Assembly (NCBI GenBank): GCA_017934955.1 | Contig: JAGBIO010000016.1 | Coordinates: 1-44,421, forward strand | Reading direction: 5' to 3' | DNA length: 44,421 bases | From: Clostridia bacterium | GTDB taxonomy: Bacteria; Bacillota; Clostridia; TANB77; RGIG9151 | Part shown: piece after piece, positions 32,956 through 40,745 of the stretch | Numbering within the stretch: position 1 is the stretch's first letter | Layout: the number at the start of each line of letters is the position of its first letter | The notes under the pieces: generated by a model | The model's database searches: none | What the model was told of the DNA's origin: nothing | What the model saw: the letters and a program-made list of their open reading frames with translations, nothing else | Translations under genes and position numbers: made by a program

Positions 32956-33840
32956 CTACATAATTTCAATGGTTAAGGCAAGCCATTTCCCGTCAATTTT
33001 GATAAATGGGATGTGGTAGTGAGACGGAAAGACAATTTCTTTTCTTCCTTTCTTTTGGATATAGTCGAAGGAAATTTCTCCTTCGAAGGCGTTTTCGGCT
33101 GTTTTTCGGAGGTTTGAATTTGTTATATTTCGAAAGTCGTAAGAGTCGTGGGCGTACCAGTCGTTGAAGAAGTTACGGATTTCTTTGTAGTAGGACGAGT
33201 TTTTATAAAGATGTTCGGAAAGTTCAGAGAATTTCGCGTCGTTTGTGATGTATCTTGCGTAGAGTTTTGCGGTTTCTGTTAATTCTTCCTGTAAGGTAAG
33301 CTGTTCTTCGGAAGAAAGCGGAAGGTTTGCGATAACGTTTTTTCCTTCAGTAGCAATTTCACATGGCGAATTTTCCGGTGTAGTTACCGAAATTTCCGGG
33401 AGAAAAAGATAATTATTGATTTGATAGGTTTCTTGTTTTGGCGCGTATTCGGGGTCGGCTAAGAGGGAATAAGAAGCGGGATATTGTGTGGAAACAAGAG
33501 ATTCCTTTCCCAAAAGTTTTCCTTCGATTTCTACTTTTGAAGCTGTCGGAACGGTGATGGTAATGGGCGGAATTTTATTTTCCGCTAAAGTAATGTTCCA
33601 TTCTTCCTTCCGTTTTTGTGCTTCTACTATCAAAATGCAAGTATTTTCATGATAGATTTCGAATCGGTTTTCTTTATCGGTTTTGACAATTTGAAAGTTA
33701 TCCACATCCGGAACCAAGTTATTCACATATTGAGAAATCGCGGTATTGGGGAAGGAGTCTTCATAATTTGACAAGGAAACCCAAAGAGTTGTCCAAAGTG
33801 CAATCATAAGAACGATCGTAAGTATAAAGAATTTTTTCAA
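32956..33840 (-). CDS. Membrane-anchored extracytoplasmic protein, unknown function
   Basis: 294 residues: one N-terminal transmembrane or signal segment (KKFFILTIVLMIALWTTLWVSL) and a large polar outer region. The second half (KLYARYITNDAKFSELSEHLYKNSSYYKEIRNFFNDWYAHDSYDF onward, landmark residues about 195-240) ends in a strand-rich segment IPFIKIDGKWLALTIE, reminiscent of NTF2-like/SnoaL-shaped C-terminal domains; that is only a pattern impression. The start is TTG 33840 with AAAGGA nine bases upstream. The frame stays open through the 54-bp repeat array to 34221, but those codons are repeat sequence, not protein. Last gene of the murC cluster. Confidence 0.7.
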   Translation of the reverse strand: MKKFFILTIVLMIALWTTLWVSLSNYEDSFPNTAISQYVNNLVPDVDNFQIVKTDKENRFEIYHENTCILIVEAQKRKEEWNITLAENKIPPITITVPTASKVEIEGKLLGKESLVSTQYPASYSLLADPEYAPKQETYQINNYLFLPEISVTTPENSPCEIATEGKNVIANLPLSSEEQLTLQEELTETAKLYARYITNDAKFSELSEHLYKNSSYYKEIRNFFNDWYAHDSYDFRNITNSNLRKTAENAFEGEISFDYIQKKGRKEIVFPSHYHIPFIKIDGKWLALTIEIM

Positions 33841-33895
33841 TGTAATTATTCCTTTCTTTTGGTAGGTTGCTATTTTAATGCTGTCTGCACAAACC

Positions 33896-34165
33896 GCTTT
33901 CTGCCGATACTTTTCAAATGGGACAGCATGAATGCTGTCCGTACAAAGCGTTTTTTGCCGATACTTTTCAAATGGGACAGCATAAATGCTGCCCGTACAA
34001 AGCGTTTTTTGCCGATATTTTTCAAATAGGACAGCATGAATGCTGTCCGTACAAATTGCTTTCTGTTGATATTTTCCTAATAGGACACAATAAATTGTGT
34101 CCGTACAAAGCGCTTTCTGCTGATATTTTTCAAATAGGACAGCATAAATGCTGTCCGTACAAATT
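33896..34165. repeat. Tandem array of five 54-bp palindrome units
   Basis: Units at 33896, 33950, 34004, 34058 and 34112, each TTTCTGCCGATATTTTTCAAAT-like spacer, a 20-base palindrome and GTACAAAGC. Four units carry the GGACAGCAT core and one (34058-34111) the GGACACAAT core, again with both arms changed together. A half palindrome precedes the first unit. The array fills the gap between two genes of one operon and touches the stop codon of the glycosidase gene. Confidence 0.92.
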
Positions 34166-35156
34166 ATTTTGTTACGATAAAGGCGGCAGGCATTCTGCGT
34201 GAGCCGTATAAAGAAGCGCAAGTATTAATGATTTCATCTTGATAAACCATAATAGAGGAAGACCCGCCGTCTAAGTTTGCGGCATTATAGGCCCCATATT
34301 CCATCATAATTTTAATACAATCTTCGTAAGTGGCACCTAAACTTTGTGCCTGTCTTCCGTCAATGACTAATAATAAAACAGCCCCGTCTTTTCTTTGCCC
34401 GATGACGGTACGAGGATTTAGCCCACCGCTGACTCCGGAAAATTTCTGTGCTTTTCCGTTTACAATAAAAACAGGTCCGAATGTTACGGCATCCCGCATT
34501 CCTAATTCTAAGGCTTTTTTTCCGGACATTCTTCCGACAATGAGTTTGTTTTCTTGATTAAAACCGATTAAAGTATCAACACGGTCTTCGGTTCCGTTTA
34601 TGATTTGAGAGTCTTTTATCATCAATCCGAGCGGTTGTCCGCCTTTTCCGACACCGTTTACATCTTCAAAACCACCGGCATTAATTCCGGCAATTGCATT
34701 TTCTTGTTTAACGAATTCTTCTACTTTTTTTCCCATCTTTTCGCTATCAAAAGAAGAGAGTGCCGCTAATTTTATACGGGAAGGATCTTGTATAATCATT
34801 AACTTTCCTTTAAATGTTTTTCCGGAGATGTCGATTATTTCAATATTCTCTTTCTCGGTGGCATTTTCTTCAAAAACAAAGCCGACGTCTGAAACTTCTT
34901 CTGAGTCCATAACTGCATTGTTTTCAAGAATTTGATTGATTTCTTTTTCTGAAAAATACAACTTCGGAATAAATTTTAAGGCACTTGTTTCTAAAAAAGT
35001 AGTGACAAGAATATCCTTCGCGATAGGGGAAGGACCCTTAAAAGTAATGGTAATACATCCGATTAAAAACAGTAAGACTAATAAAAGAAATATTAAAAAA
35101 GCCAAGAAAAATTGCGATAGTTTCGGCAATATTTTCTTTTCTGCTGTTGTTTCCAT
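34164..35156 (-). CDS. Phosphodiester glycosidase (NAGPA) family protein
   Basis: 330 residues: N-terminal membrane anchor (FFLAFLIFLLLVLLFLIGCITITF) then the NAGPA domain found in bacterial exopolysaccharide and phosphodiester glycosidase proteins. Recognisable blocks are IAGINAGGFEDVNGVGKG, MRDAVTFGPVFIVNGKAQ, LNPRTVIGQRKDGAVLLLVIDGRQ and NAANLDGGSSSIMVY, the last holding the conserved Asp-Gly-Gly-Ser. ATG 35156 follows GGAGGGTTTT. It acts outside the membrane, probably on glycan phosphodiesters; the exact substrate is unknown. It starts 18 bases after the GT2-GtrA gene ends. Confidence 0.9.
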   Translation of the reverse strand: METTAEKKILPKLSQFFLAFLIFLLLVLLFLIGCITITFKGPSPIAKDILVTTFLETSALKFIPKLYFSEKEINQILENNAVMDSEEVSDVGFVFEENATEKENIEIIDISGKTFKGKLMIIQDPSRIKLAALSSFDSEKMGKKVEEFVKQENAIAGINAGGFEDVNGVGKGGQPLGLMIKDSQIINGTEDRVDTLIGFNQENKLIVGRMSGKKALELGMRDAVTFGPVFIVNGKAQKFSGVSGGLNPRTVIGQRKDGAVLLLVIDGRQAQSLGATYEDCIKIMMEYGAYNAANLDGGSSSIMVYQDEIINTCASLYGSRRMPAAFIVTK

Positions 35157-35174
35157 AAAACCCTCCAAGCGAAA

Positions 35175-36215
35175 TCAGCCAAACACCCAATTGGATTGGA
35201 TGCGGAAACTGATTAAGAATAACAGAATGTCGATCAGCATTTTTGCAACAACTTCCGGCACCATGACTTGGGTAGATAAAAATAAAATTCCCCAATAGGA
35301 TAAAATAATCAAACAAACGGCTAAGGTATAATATTTTGCAAGAATGACCCTTGTTTTCGATTTGCTTTTAAAGACAAGTTTTCGATTCAGGTTAAAATTT
35401 AAAAACGAAGAAGTCAGTCTTGCTGTAACGGTTGCAATCAAAAGTGACCATGCGGGTGCCAAAAATCCGAATAGCGCATTTAATAATATAAATAAAGCAT
35501 AATCGCAAAGAATGGAGGTAAAGGAAGAACACATGAATTTCGCGATAACTTTATAAATGCTAAAAGAATCAATCAAAGGATTAAAATTCGAGGAAGTATT
35601 TCCGTTAATATAAACGGTTTCGATAGGCACTTCCCGAATCGCTATTTTATATTCCTTTGTTTCTAAAAGCATATTGGTTTCGAATTCAAACCGCTCTCCG
35701 ACGGTATTAATTAATTGTTCCGCAAAATATGTAGGAATAGCCCGTAAACCTGTCTGGGTATCGCTGATGGTAAGACCGCAAAACACCTTAAACGCTAACG
35801 ATGTCAACTTGTTTCCGTAACAACTCTTTTTCGGTACATTTTCCAAATTAAAGTTTCGGACACCCAAAATTAAATCATTCGGATGTTCTTGAAGGGATTT
35901 TACACAATTCAGAACGTCTTTTACTTTATGTTGATTGTCCGCATCTAAAGTAACTACGCCGATATCATCCCGGTAGTGTTTTATGAAATATTTAAATGCT
36001 GTTTTTAAGGCCCTACCTTTCCCGAAATTCTCTTCGTGTTCCAACAGTACGCAATGTTTGTTTTTTCGAACTTTATCAAACAAACTTTTATACTTTTCAT
36101 CTGTTCCGTCATTTACTACAATAATATGATTAAAACCGGCTTGTACCAATCCCTCAATTACCACAAGAAATTTTTTGTCGGGGTTATAAGCAGGGATAAT
36201 CGCAGTTACGTTCAA
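35175..36215 (-). CDS. Family 2 glycosyltransferase fused to GtrA membrane domain
   Basis: 346 residues. The N-terminal ~225 residues are a dolichyl-phosphate-mannose-synthase-like GT2 domain: TAIIPAYNPDKKF, VVNDGT, VTLDADNQHK (DxD-type metal site), then SDTQTGLRAIP. The C-terminal ~120 residues form four membrane helices of the GtrA type (MCSSFTSILCDYALFILL to LISFRIQSNWVFG), which in other systems moves polyprenyl-linked sugars across the membrane. Start TTG 36215 has GGAGG eight bases upstream; GTG at 36224 overlaps the RBS. Likely role: load and flip a lipid-linked sugar for cell-wall or surface glycans, in line with the murC and glycosidase neighbours. Confidence 0.9.
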   Translation of the reverse strand: MNVTAIIPAYNPDKKFLVVIEGLVQAGFNHIIVVNDGTDEKYKSLFDKVRKNKHCVLLEHEENFGKGRALKTAFKYFIKHYRDDIGVVTLDADNQHKVKDVLNCVKSLQEHPNDLILGVRNFNLENVPKKSCYGNKLTSLAFKVFCGLTISDTQTGLRAIPTYFAEQLINTVGERFEFETNMLLETKEYKIAIREVPIETVYINGNTSSNFNPLIDSFSIYKVIAKFMCSSFTSILCDYALFILLNALFGFLAPAWSLLIATVTARLTSSFLNFNLNRKLVFKSKSKTRVILAKYYTLAVCLIILSYWGILFLSTQVMVPEVVAKMLIDILLFLISFRIQSNWVFG

Positions 36216-36261
36216 ATTGCTCACCTCCGTTTATACATTTTATCATAAGACACAATAAAAA

Positions 36262-37635
36262 TCAGTCGCTTATTAAATCTTCTCCGATTTGATAAACATT
36301 TCCTGCACCAATTGTTAAAAATAAATCGCCTTCTGAAAGAGATTTCTTCAAATAATCTTCAATTTCCGAAAAATTCTTCATATAAATCGCGTTTTGCGAA
36401 ACAGAATTGATTTTATCTGCTAAGTCGCTTGCAGAAATCAATCCGGTATCTTTTTCACGAGCAGCATAAATATCGGTTACAATGACTTGGTCTGCGTCTG
36501 CAAAAGCTTGTGAAAATTCTGTAAGAAGCGCTTTGGTACGGGAATAGGTATGCGGTTGGAAAACACAAATAATTCGGTTCAATTTCTTTGCTTTTGCCGC
36601 CGAAAGCGTCGCCTTGATTTCCGCCGGATGATGTGCGTAATCATCATAAATAGCGGCTCCATTTAAGCTTCCTTTTTTCTCAAATCTTCTTTTGGCACCG
36701 GAAAATTCCGAAAGTGCATTTTTTACATTTTTTAAAGGAAGATGGTATAAGTCACAAACCGCAAGACAAGCTAAGGAGTCATAAATATTGTGTTTGCCGA
36801 ATACATGAAGCGTAATGGTATCTTGAAAGGTTCCGTCTTTATAGAAATCGTATTTTACTTCCTCATTTGAAAAAGCAATATTCTTTGCCATATAATTTGC
36901 ATTGTTTTCAATACCGAAGGTAAAGACGGTTGCTTTGGTATTTGAAATTAAATCTTGTGAATTTTTGTCATCTGCATTTAAAACGGCAAAGCCATTTTCC
37001 GGAAGTTTATCCAAGAATTTTTGAAAGGAAGTTTGGATGTGATGAAGATCTTTGTAGTAATCAAGATGATCGGCATCTACGTTTAATACAATCGCTGTTT
37101 TAGGGAAAAACTTTAAAAAGCTTTCTACGTATTCGCAAGCTTCGGTAATCAAAAATTTATCGTTTCCGATTTTATAGTTTCCATGGATTTTCTCCAATTC
37201 CCCGCCAACGGTAACCGTCGGGTCTTTTCCGGCTTCCAAAAAAGCAGAAGCCAACATAGAGGTAGTGGTTGTTTTCCCATGTGTACCGGAAACAGCGATG
37301 GTTTCCGGAAACATTTTTGTAATTTCTCCTAAAAGAACTGAACGTTCAATGAGCGGAATATTTCTTCTTTCCGCCTCCCTATATTCCGGGTTATCCTTTT
37401 TTATTGCTGCCGTAAAGATAATTGCATCAGCATTTCCGATATTTTTAGGATCATGCCCGATGGAGACCGGTATTCCGGATTTGTTTAATTTTTCGGTAAC
37501 CGAACTTTCTGTCATATCAGACCCTTTTACTATGTATCCTTTATTCTTCAAAATTTCAGCAAGCCCACTCATACTGATTCCGCCAATTCCAATCATGTGA
37601 ATCACTGCCGGTGGAAAAATTTTATCAAAAATCAT
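36262..37635 (-). CDS. murC: UDP-N-acetylmuramate--L-alanine ligase
   Basis: Adds L-alanine to UDP-MurNAc in peptidoglycan synthesis. 457 residues: N-terminal nucleotide domain HMIGIGGISMSGLAEIL, ATP-binding GTHGKTTTTSMLASA near residue 113, central HADHLDYY-like VDADHLDYY, and C-terminal IYDDYAHHPAEIKATL and VFQPHTYSRTKAL. ATG 37635 is supported by GGAGGGG seven bases upstream. First gene of the minus-strand cell-envelope cluster. Confidence 0.97.
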   Translation of the reverse strand: MIFDKIFPPAVIHMIGIGGISMSGLAEILKNKGYIVKGSDMTESSVTEKLNKSGIPVSIGHDPKNIGNADAIIFTAAIKKDNPEYREAERRNIPLIERSVLLGEITKMFPETIAVSGTHGKTTTTSMLASAFLEAGKDPTVTVGGELEKIHGNYKIGNDKFLITEACEYVESFLKFFPKTAIVLNVDADHLDYYKDLHHIQTSFQKFLDKLPENGFAVLNADDKNSQDLISNTKATVFTFGIENNANYMAKNIAFSNEEVKYDFYKDGTFQDTITLHVFGKHNIYDSLACLAVCDLYHLPLKNVKNALSEFSGAKRRFEKKGSLNGAAIYDDYAHHPAEIKATLSAAKAKKLNRIICVFQPHTYSRTKALLTEFSQAFADADQVIVTDIYAAREKDTGLISASDLADKINSVSQNAIYMKNFSEIEDYLKKSLSEGDLFLTIGAGNVYQIGEDLISD

Positions 37636-37760
37636 TATAAACCCCTCCATTTACAGAGAATTATAAACTGTTTTCTGCAAAAAAATACATATATATTATA
37701 CTTTTTTTTATATCTTATTCAAGTGTTTTGCGATGTGTTAAAAAATAAGTTGTTATAGTA

Positions 37761-37974
37761 GGGGATGGTTTTCCCATCCTGTTTTTTCTTTTCGCTATTT
37801 GTAACTTATCGGGATGTCGAGGACGCCGTCCCCTACAATGACGGCATAATCGCTGTAGGAACACAATTTATTGTGTCCGCGGAATAGGCAGATGATATAG
37901 AATTAGGACACAATAAATTGTGTCCCTACAGTGTCTGTGCTATTGTTACAAAAAAATATAGTCTGAATTGTAAC
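37761..37974. repeat. Cluster of palindromic repeats with one terminal repeat
   Basis: Four palindromes: GGGGATGG-TTTT-CCCATCC (37761-37779), a GGACGCCGTCC type (37811-37837), and a GGACACAAT pair (37859-37878, 37916-37935) ending in AGTCTGAATTGTAAC (37960-37974), the usual right end. No gene is present in the 450 bases between murC and spoVG. Confidence 0.8.
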
Positions 37975-38004
37975 AAAAATAATAAAATTTTACAAAAAAT
38001 TGGA

Positions 38005-38031
38005 AGGATTTTTTGAATTTGTGTAGAATAC
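38005..38031 (+). promoter_or_regulatory. Sigma-H-like promoter of spoVG
   Basis: AGGATTT (38005-38011), exactly 14 bases, GAATAC (38026-38031). From memory, the classic B. subtilis spoVG sigma-H promoter has AGGATTT, 14 bases, GAATTG. Confidence 0.7.
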
Positions 38032-38091
38032 ATAAGTATTAAGGAAGGGAGTTATGCCCGAATTAAATCTAATTACAAGGTGGTGCACATT

Positions 38092-38406
38092 ATGCAGGTA
38101 ACAGACGTAAAGGTAAAAATCATGCATTCAGAGGGAAATTTGAAGGCTTATGCTACAGTAACCTTTGATGATGAATTTGTAGTAAAGGATATTAAAGTAA
38201 TTGATGGCAAGAACGGCTTGTTTATAGCGATGCCGAGCAAACCGCTAAAGAACAGAAGAAATGAAGAGGTATCGGAGGAAGAGTATTCCGAAGACAGAAG
38301 AAATTTACACAAAGATATTGCACATCCTATTAATGCAACAGCAAGAGAGAAGATTCAAACAGCGATTTTAGCGAAATATGAAGAAGAATTAAAGAATGAG
38401 CAATAA
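38092..38406 (+). CDS. spoVG: SpoVG family regulator
   Basis: 104 residues, nucleic-acid-binding regulator that in Bacillus affects septation and sporulation and in other Firmicutes virulence and wall genes. The family wording is intact: [44 protein letters not shown] (landmark residues 15-47) and [18 protein letters not shown] 38092 follows AAGGTGGTG. Transcribed from a sigma-H-like promoter; a weak hairpin (38419-38436) follows. Presence of spoVG alone does not prove sporulation. Confidence 0.95.
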   Translation: MQVTDVKVKIMHSEGNLKAYATVTFDDEFVVKDIKVIDGKNGLFIAMPSKPLKNRRNEEVSEEEYSEDRRNLHKDIAHPINATAREKIQTAILAKYEEELKNEQ

Positions 38407-38446
38407 TTTTGATTTTGGCGGATGACTTTAGTTATCCGTTGTTTGT

Positions 38447-38475
38447 TTGACAAATACAGGAAAATATAGTATACT
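38447..38475 (+). promoter_or_regulatory. Promoter of the antisense RNA
   Basis: TTGACA (38447-38452), 17-base spacer, TATACT (38470-38475). No open frame follows; the transcript meets a terminator 90 bases later. Confidence 0.8.
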
Positions 38476-38481
38476 AAAAAT

Positions 38482-38566
38482 AGAAAAGGAAACCGTATGA
38501 ACGGTTAGCCAAAGCATTTTAGTTAAAAATAACCGCTGACTTTGACATGGGAGCGGTTATTTTTTT
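38482..38566 (+). ncRNA. Putative type I antitoxin RNA
   Basis: Short RNA predicted from the consensus promoter at 38447-38475 and the terminator ending near 38566. It begins with AACCGTATGAACGGTT, a self-complementary hairpin whose near-copy occurs at the 5' end of the opposing mRNA, and its 3' end is complementary to the end of the toxin mRNA and stop-codon region. No coding potential. The convergent overlap resembles the RNA I/RNA II layout of the Fst (par) loci. Confidence 0.65.
38525..38565. terminator. Shared bidirectional terminator of toxin mRNA and antisense RNA
   Basis: AAAAATAACCGCT (38525-38537) pairs with AGCGGTTATTTTT (38552-38564), 14-base loop, T-rich on both strands. The toxin stop codon lies within the right arm. 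Confidence 0.82.
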
Positions 38567-38634
38567 ATGTACTTTATTAATTCTTTAATAGCGACTACGA
38601 TAAGCAATAATAATATTAAAGTTAATTGGTCCAT
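38557..38634 (-). CDS. Putative type I toxin, 25-residue hydrophobic peptide
   Basis: Peptide begins MDQLTLILLLLIVVAIKEL and ends in a basic tail with KYIKK: one short membrane helix plus lysines, like Fst/TxpA/holin-like type I toxins. AGGTGG lies five bases before the ATG. Its own promoter is at 38696-38724, giving a leader of about 55 bases in which a hairpin (38646-38658) stands next to the RBS and could limit translation. A convergent RNA covers the 3' end. Toxicity is inferred from design, not shown. Confidence 0.65.
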   Translation of the reverse strand: MDQLTLILLLLIVVAIKELIKYIKK

Positions 38635-38695
38635 AAAAACCACCTCACTTTCGAAGTGGCTAACCGTCCATACCGTTATAGATTTCCTTGAAGAT

Positions 38696-38724
38696 AATAT
38701 ATCGCAGAAAAAAATAATTTTCAA
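38696..38724 (-). promoter_or_regulatory. Promoter of the putative type I toxin
   Basis: Minus strand TTGAAA (38724-38719), 17-base spacer, TATATT (38701-38696). Confidence 0.7.
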
Positions 38725-38807
38725 TATTTTTACAGTAAAATTATTCCATTTGTATAAAATTGATTTTTTGTTTTGTTTAGGGTAGAATAACAGTGGTGAT
38801 TGAAAGA

Positions 38808-40598
38808 ATGTTTGATATAAAGGCAGAATTAAAAAAACTTCCGAATCAGTCGGGAGTTTATATTATGCATGATCAAGAGGATGCAATTTTATATGTAGGA
38901 AAAGCGGTGAATTTAAAAAATCGGGTGAGTCAGTATTTTCAAAAAAGTGCGAAGTCGCCACGAATTGAGAAGATGATTTCGAAGATTTGCCGTTTTGAGT
39001 ATATTGTGACGGATAATGAAGTAGAAGCGTTGATTTTGGAGTGTAATTTGATTAAAAAGTACAGACCTCCCTATAATGTGATGTTAAAAGACGATAAGAC
39101 GTATCCGTATATTAAAGTTACATTAAAGGAACAATTTCCGCGGGTATTTATGACGAGATCTTACGTGAATGATGGTTCGAAATATTACGGTCCGTATACC
39201 GATGTTACAGCTGTGCATAAAATGTTGGATTTTGTAAAGGATTTGTTTCCGCTAAAAATGTGTCGAAAAGAGTTTAAGGAGATTTCGAAGGAAAATCGAC
39301 CTTGCTTGAATTATCATATTAAAAAATGTTTGGCGCCTTGTCGTGGTGAGGTCAGCGTGGTAGAGTATCGGGAGATGATTCGGAAGGTTTGCGATTTCTT
39401 GGACGGGAAAATTGAGGATATTATAAAACAGTTAACGGAGGAGATGCGAGAGGCTTCCGAGAATTTGGAGTATGAAAAGGCGGGAAGCATTCGGGATAAA
39501 ATCTTTGCGTTGAAGAAGATTTCGGAAAAGCAGACGATGAATAATTTGAGTAAGGATGATATCGACGTTATCGGAATCAACAAAATCGGTGATACGGCGA
39601 ATATTGAGGTGTTTACCGTTCGTTCCGGAAAACTTGTGGGACGTGAAAAGTACAGTTTTCAGGAGGTTTCGGATGTGGAGGAAGCGGAGATTGTCGAGAG
39701 TTTTATGAAGCAGTTTTATAGCACGAGATTTTATATACCTAAGAGTATATTGATTCGAAATGAGCTTTCCGACCAAGAAAACATTGAAAAATGGCTGTCA
39801 GAGAAGCGAGGTTCTGCTGTGACAATTTTAGTGCCAAAAAGAGGAGAGAAAAATCGCTTGTTGGAGATGGCGGAGAAAAATGCACATGAGTCTTTTAAGG
39901 CAGAAAGCAAAGAGGTAAATCCTTCTCAGTTATTGGCAAAGTTGATTGGCATTCCGGAAATTATGAAGATAGAGGCGTACGATATATCGAATATTGGAAA
40001 CGAGGATATCGTAGGCGGAATGGTGACGTTTGTAGATAACAAACCGGCGAAGAATTTGTATCGGAAGTTTCGGATAAAGACGGTTGCGATGCAGGACGAT
40101 ATCAGCTGTACCTATGAGGTTGTGAGCCGAAGGCTTCATAATGCGGATTCAAAGGATGAGGCATTTTCGGTGTTACCGGATTTGATTTTGGCGGATGGCG
40201 GAAGTGGGCAAGTTTCTGCGATTCTGCGTGCGGTGGATGAAGCAGGGTATGCGATTCCGGTAGTAGGAATGGTGAAGAACAGCAAGCATCAGACGAAGGC
40301 ACTGTTGGTAAACGGAAAGAATATTGCGTTAGCACATTATTCTGAGATTTTTAAGTTTATTTATGAGATTCAGGAAGAAGTGCATCGTGTGGCGATTGGG
40401 TATCATCGCTTATTGCGAAGTAAAAAGTTAAAGGCGTCGCGTTTGGATGATATTGAAGGAATCGGCGAAGTGCGGAAGGCAGAGTTGCTAAAGAAATTCG
40501 GCGATTTGGAGAAGATAAAAGAGGCAAGTGTGGAGGAGCTTTGTGAGATTGCCGGAATTACAGAGGAGATTGCGAGACGATTGAAGGAAGAGCTGTAA
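38808..40598 (+). CDS. uvrC: UvrABC system protein C
   Basis: Makes the dual incisions in nucleotide excision repair. 596 residues: GIY-YIG nuclease (LPNQSGVYIMHDQEDAILYVGKA, residues about 10-32), cysteine-bearing middle (CLNYHIKKCLAPCRGEVS), UVR motif (AGSIRDKIFALKKISEKQ), RNase H-like endonuclease domain (IEAYDISNIGNEDIVGGMV; LILADGGSGQVSA) and C-terminal helix-hairpin-helix (RLDDIEGIGEVRKAELLKKFG). ATG 38808 gives the usual MFDIKAELKKLP start; in-frame GTGs at 38793 and 38796 are alternatives. Confidence 0.96.
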   Translation: MFDIKAELKKLPNQSGVYIMHDQEDAILYVGKAVNLKNRVSQYFQKSAKSPRIEKMISKICRFEYIVTDNEVEALILECNLIKKYRPPYNVMLKDDKTYPYIKVTLKEQFPRVFMTRSYVNDGSKYYGPYTDVTAVHKMLDFVKDLFPLKMCRKEFKEISKENRPCLNYHIKKCLAPCRGEVSVVEYREMIRKVCDFLDGKIEDIIKQLTEEMREASENLEYEKAGSIRDKIFALKKISEKQTMNNLSKDDIDVIGINKIGDTANIEVFTVRSGKLVGREKYSFQEVSDVEEAEIVESFMKQFYSTRFYIPKSILIRNELSDQENIEKWLSEKRGSAVTILVPKRGEKNRLLEMAEKNAHESFKAESKEVNPSQLLAKLIGIPEIMKIEAYDISNIGNEDIVGGMVTFVDNKPAKNLYRKFRIKTVAMQDDISCTYEVVSRRLHNADSKDEAFSVLPDLILADGGSGQVSAILRAVDEAGYAIPVVGMVKNSKHQTKALLVNGKNIALAHYSEIFKFIYEIQEEVHRVAIGYHRLLRSKKLKASRLDDIEGIGEVRKAELLKKFGDLEKIKEASVEELCEIAGITEEIARRLKEEL

Positions 40599-40635
40599 GA
40601 AAAGGCGGGTGAGAAAGAAAAAAAGTCTAAAAACC

Positions 40636-40724
40636 ATTCGTTTAAATGAATAAAAATATTTTATCTGTCAAGTTTATTCATTGTAATGAACAAATTTTAC
40701 AAAAATCAATAAAAAAGATATACT
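40636..40724 (+). promoter_or_regulatory. Promoter and two palindromic boxes before the AAA/DUF4143 gene
   Basis: TTTACA (40696-40701), 17-base spacer, TATACT (40719-40724). Upstream are ATTCGTTTAAATGAAT (40636-40651) and TTCATTGTAATGAA (40677-40690), two related near-palindromes that could be operators. Confidence 0.6.
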
Positions 40725-40745
40725 TAGATAGTAAAAGGTGATTTT

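Noticed and set aside
33896-34165. CRISPR array
   Set aside because: Intervals between palindromes are themselves repeated rather than unique, units include switched palindrome types, and no cas genes are present. The same holds for 44177-44421.
33918-34202. Plus-strand frame with GQHECCPYK repeats
   Set aside because: It is the 54-bp palindrome array read in frame; no start signals and no gene-like sequence outside the repeats.
33841-34221. N-terminal extension of the membrane-anchored protein through the repeat array
   Set aside because: The extension is made of repeat units (CTDSIYAVLF-type). A TTG with AAAGGA just before the hydrophobic signal segment is the better start.
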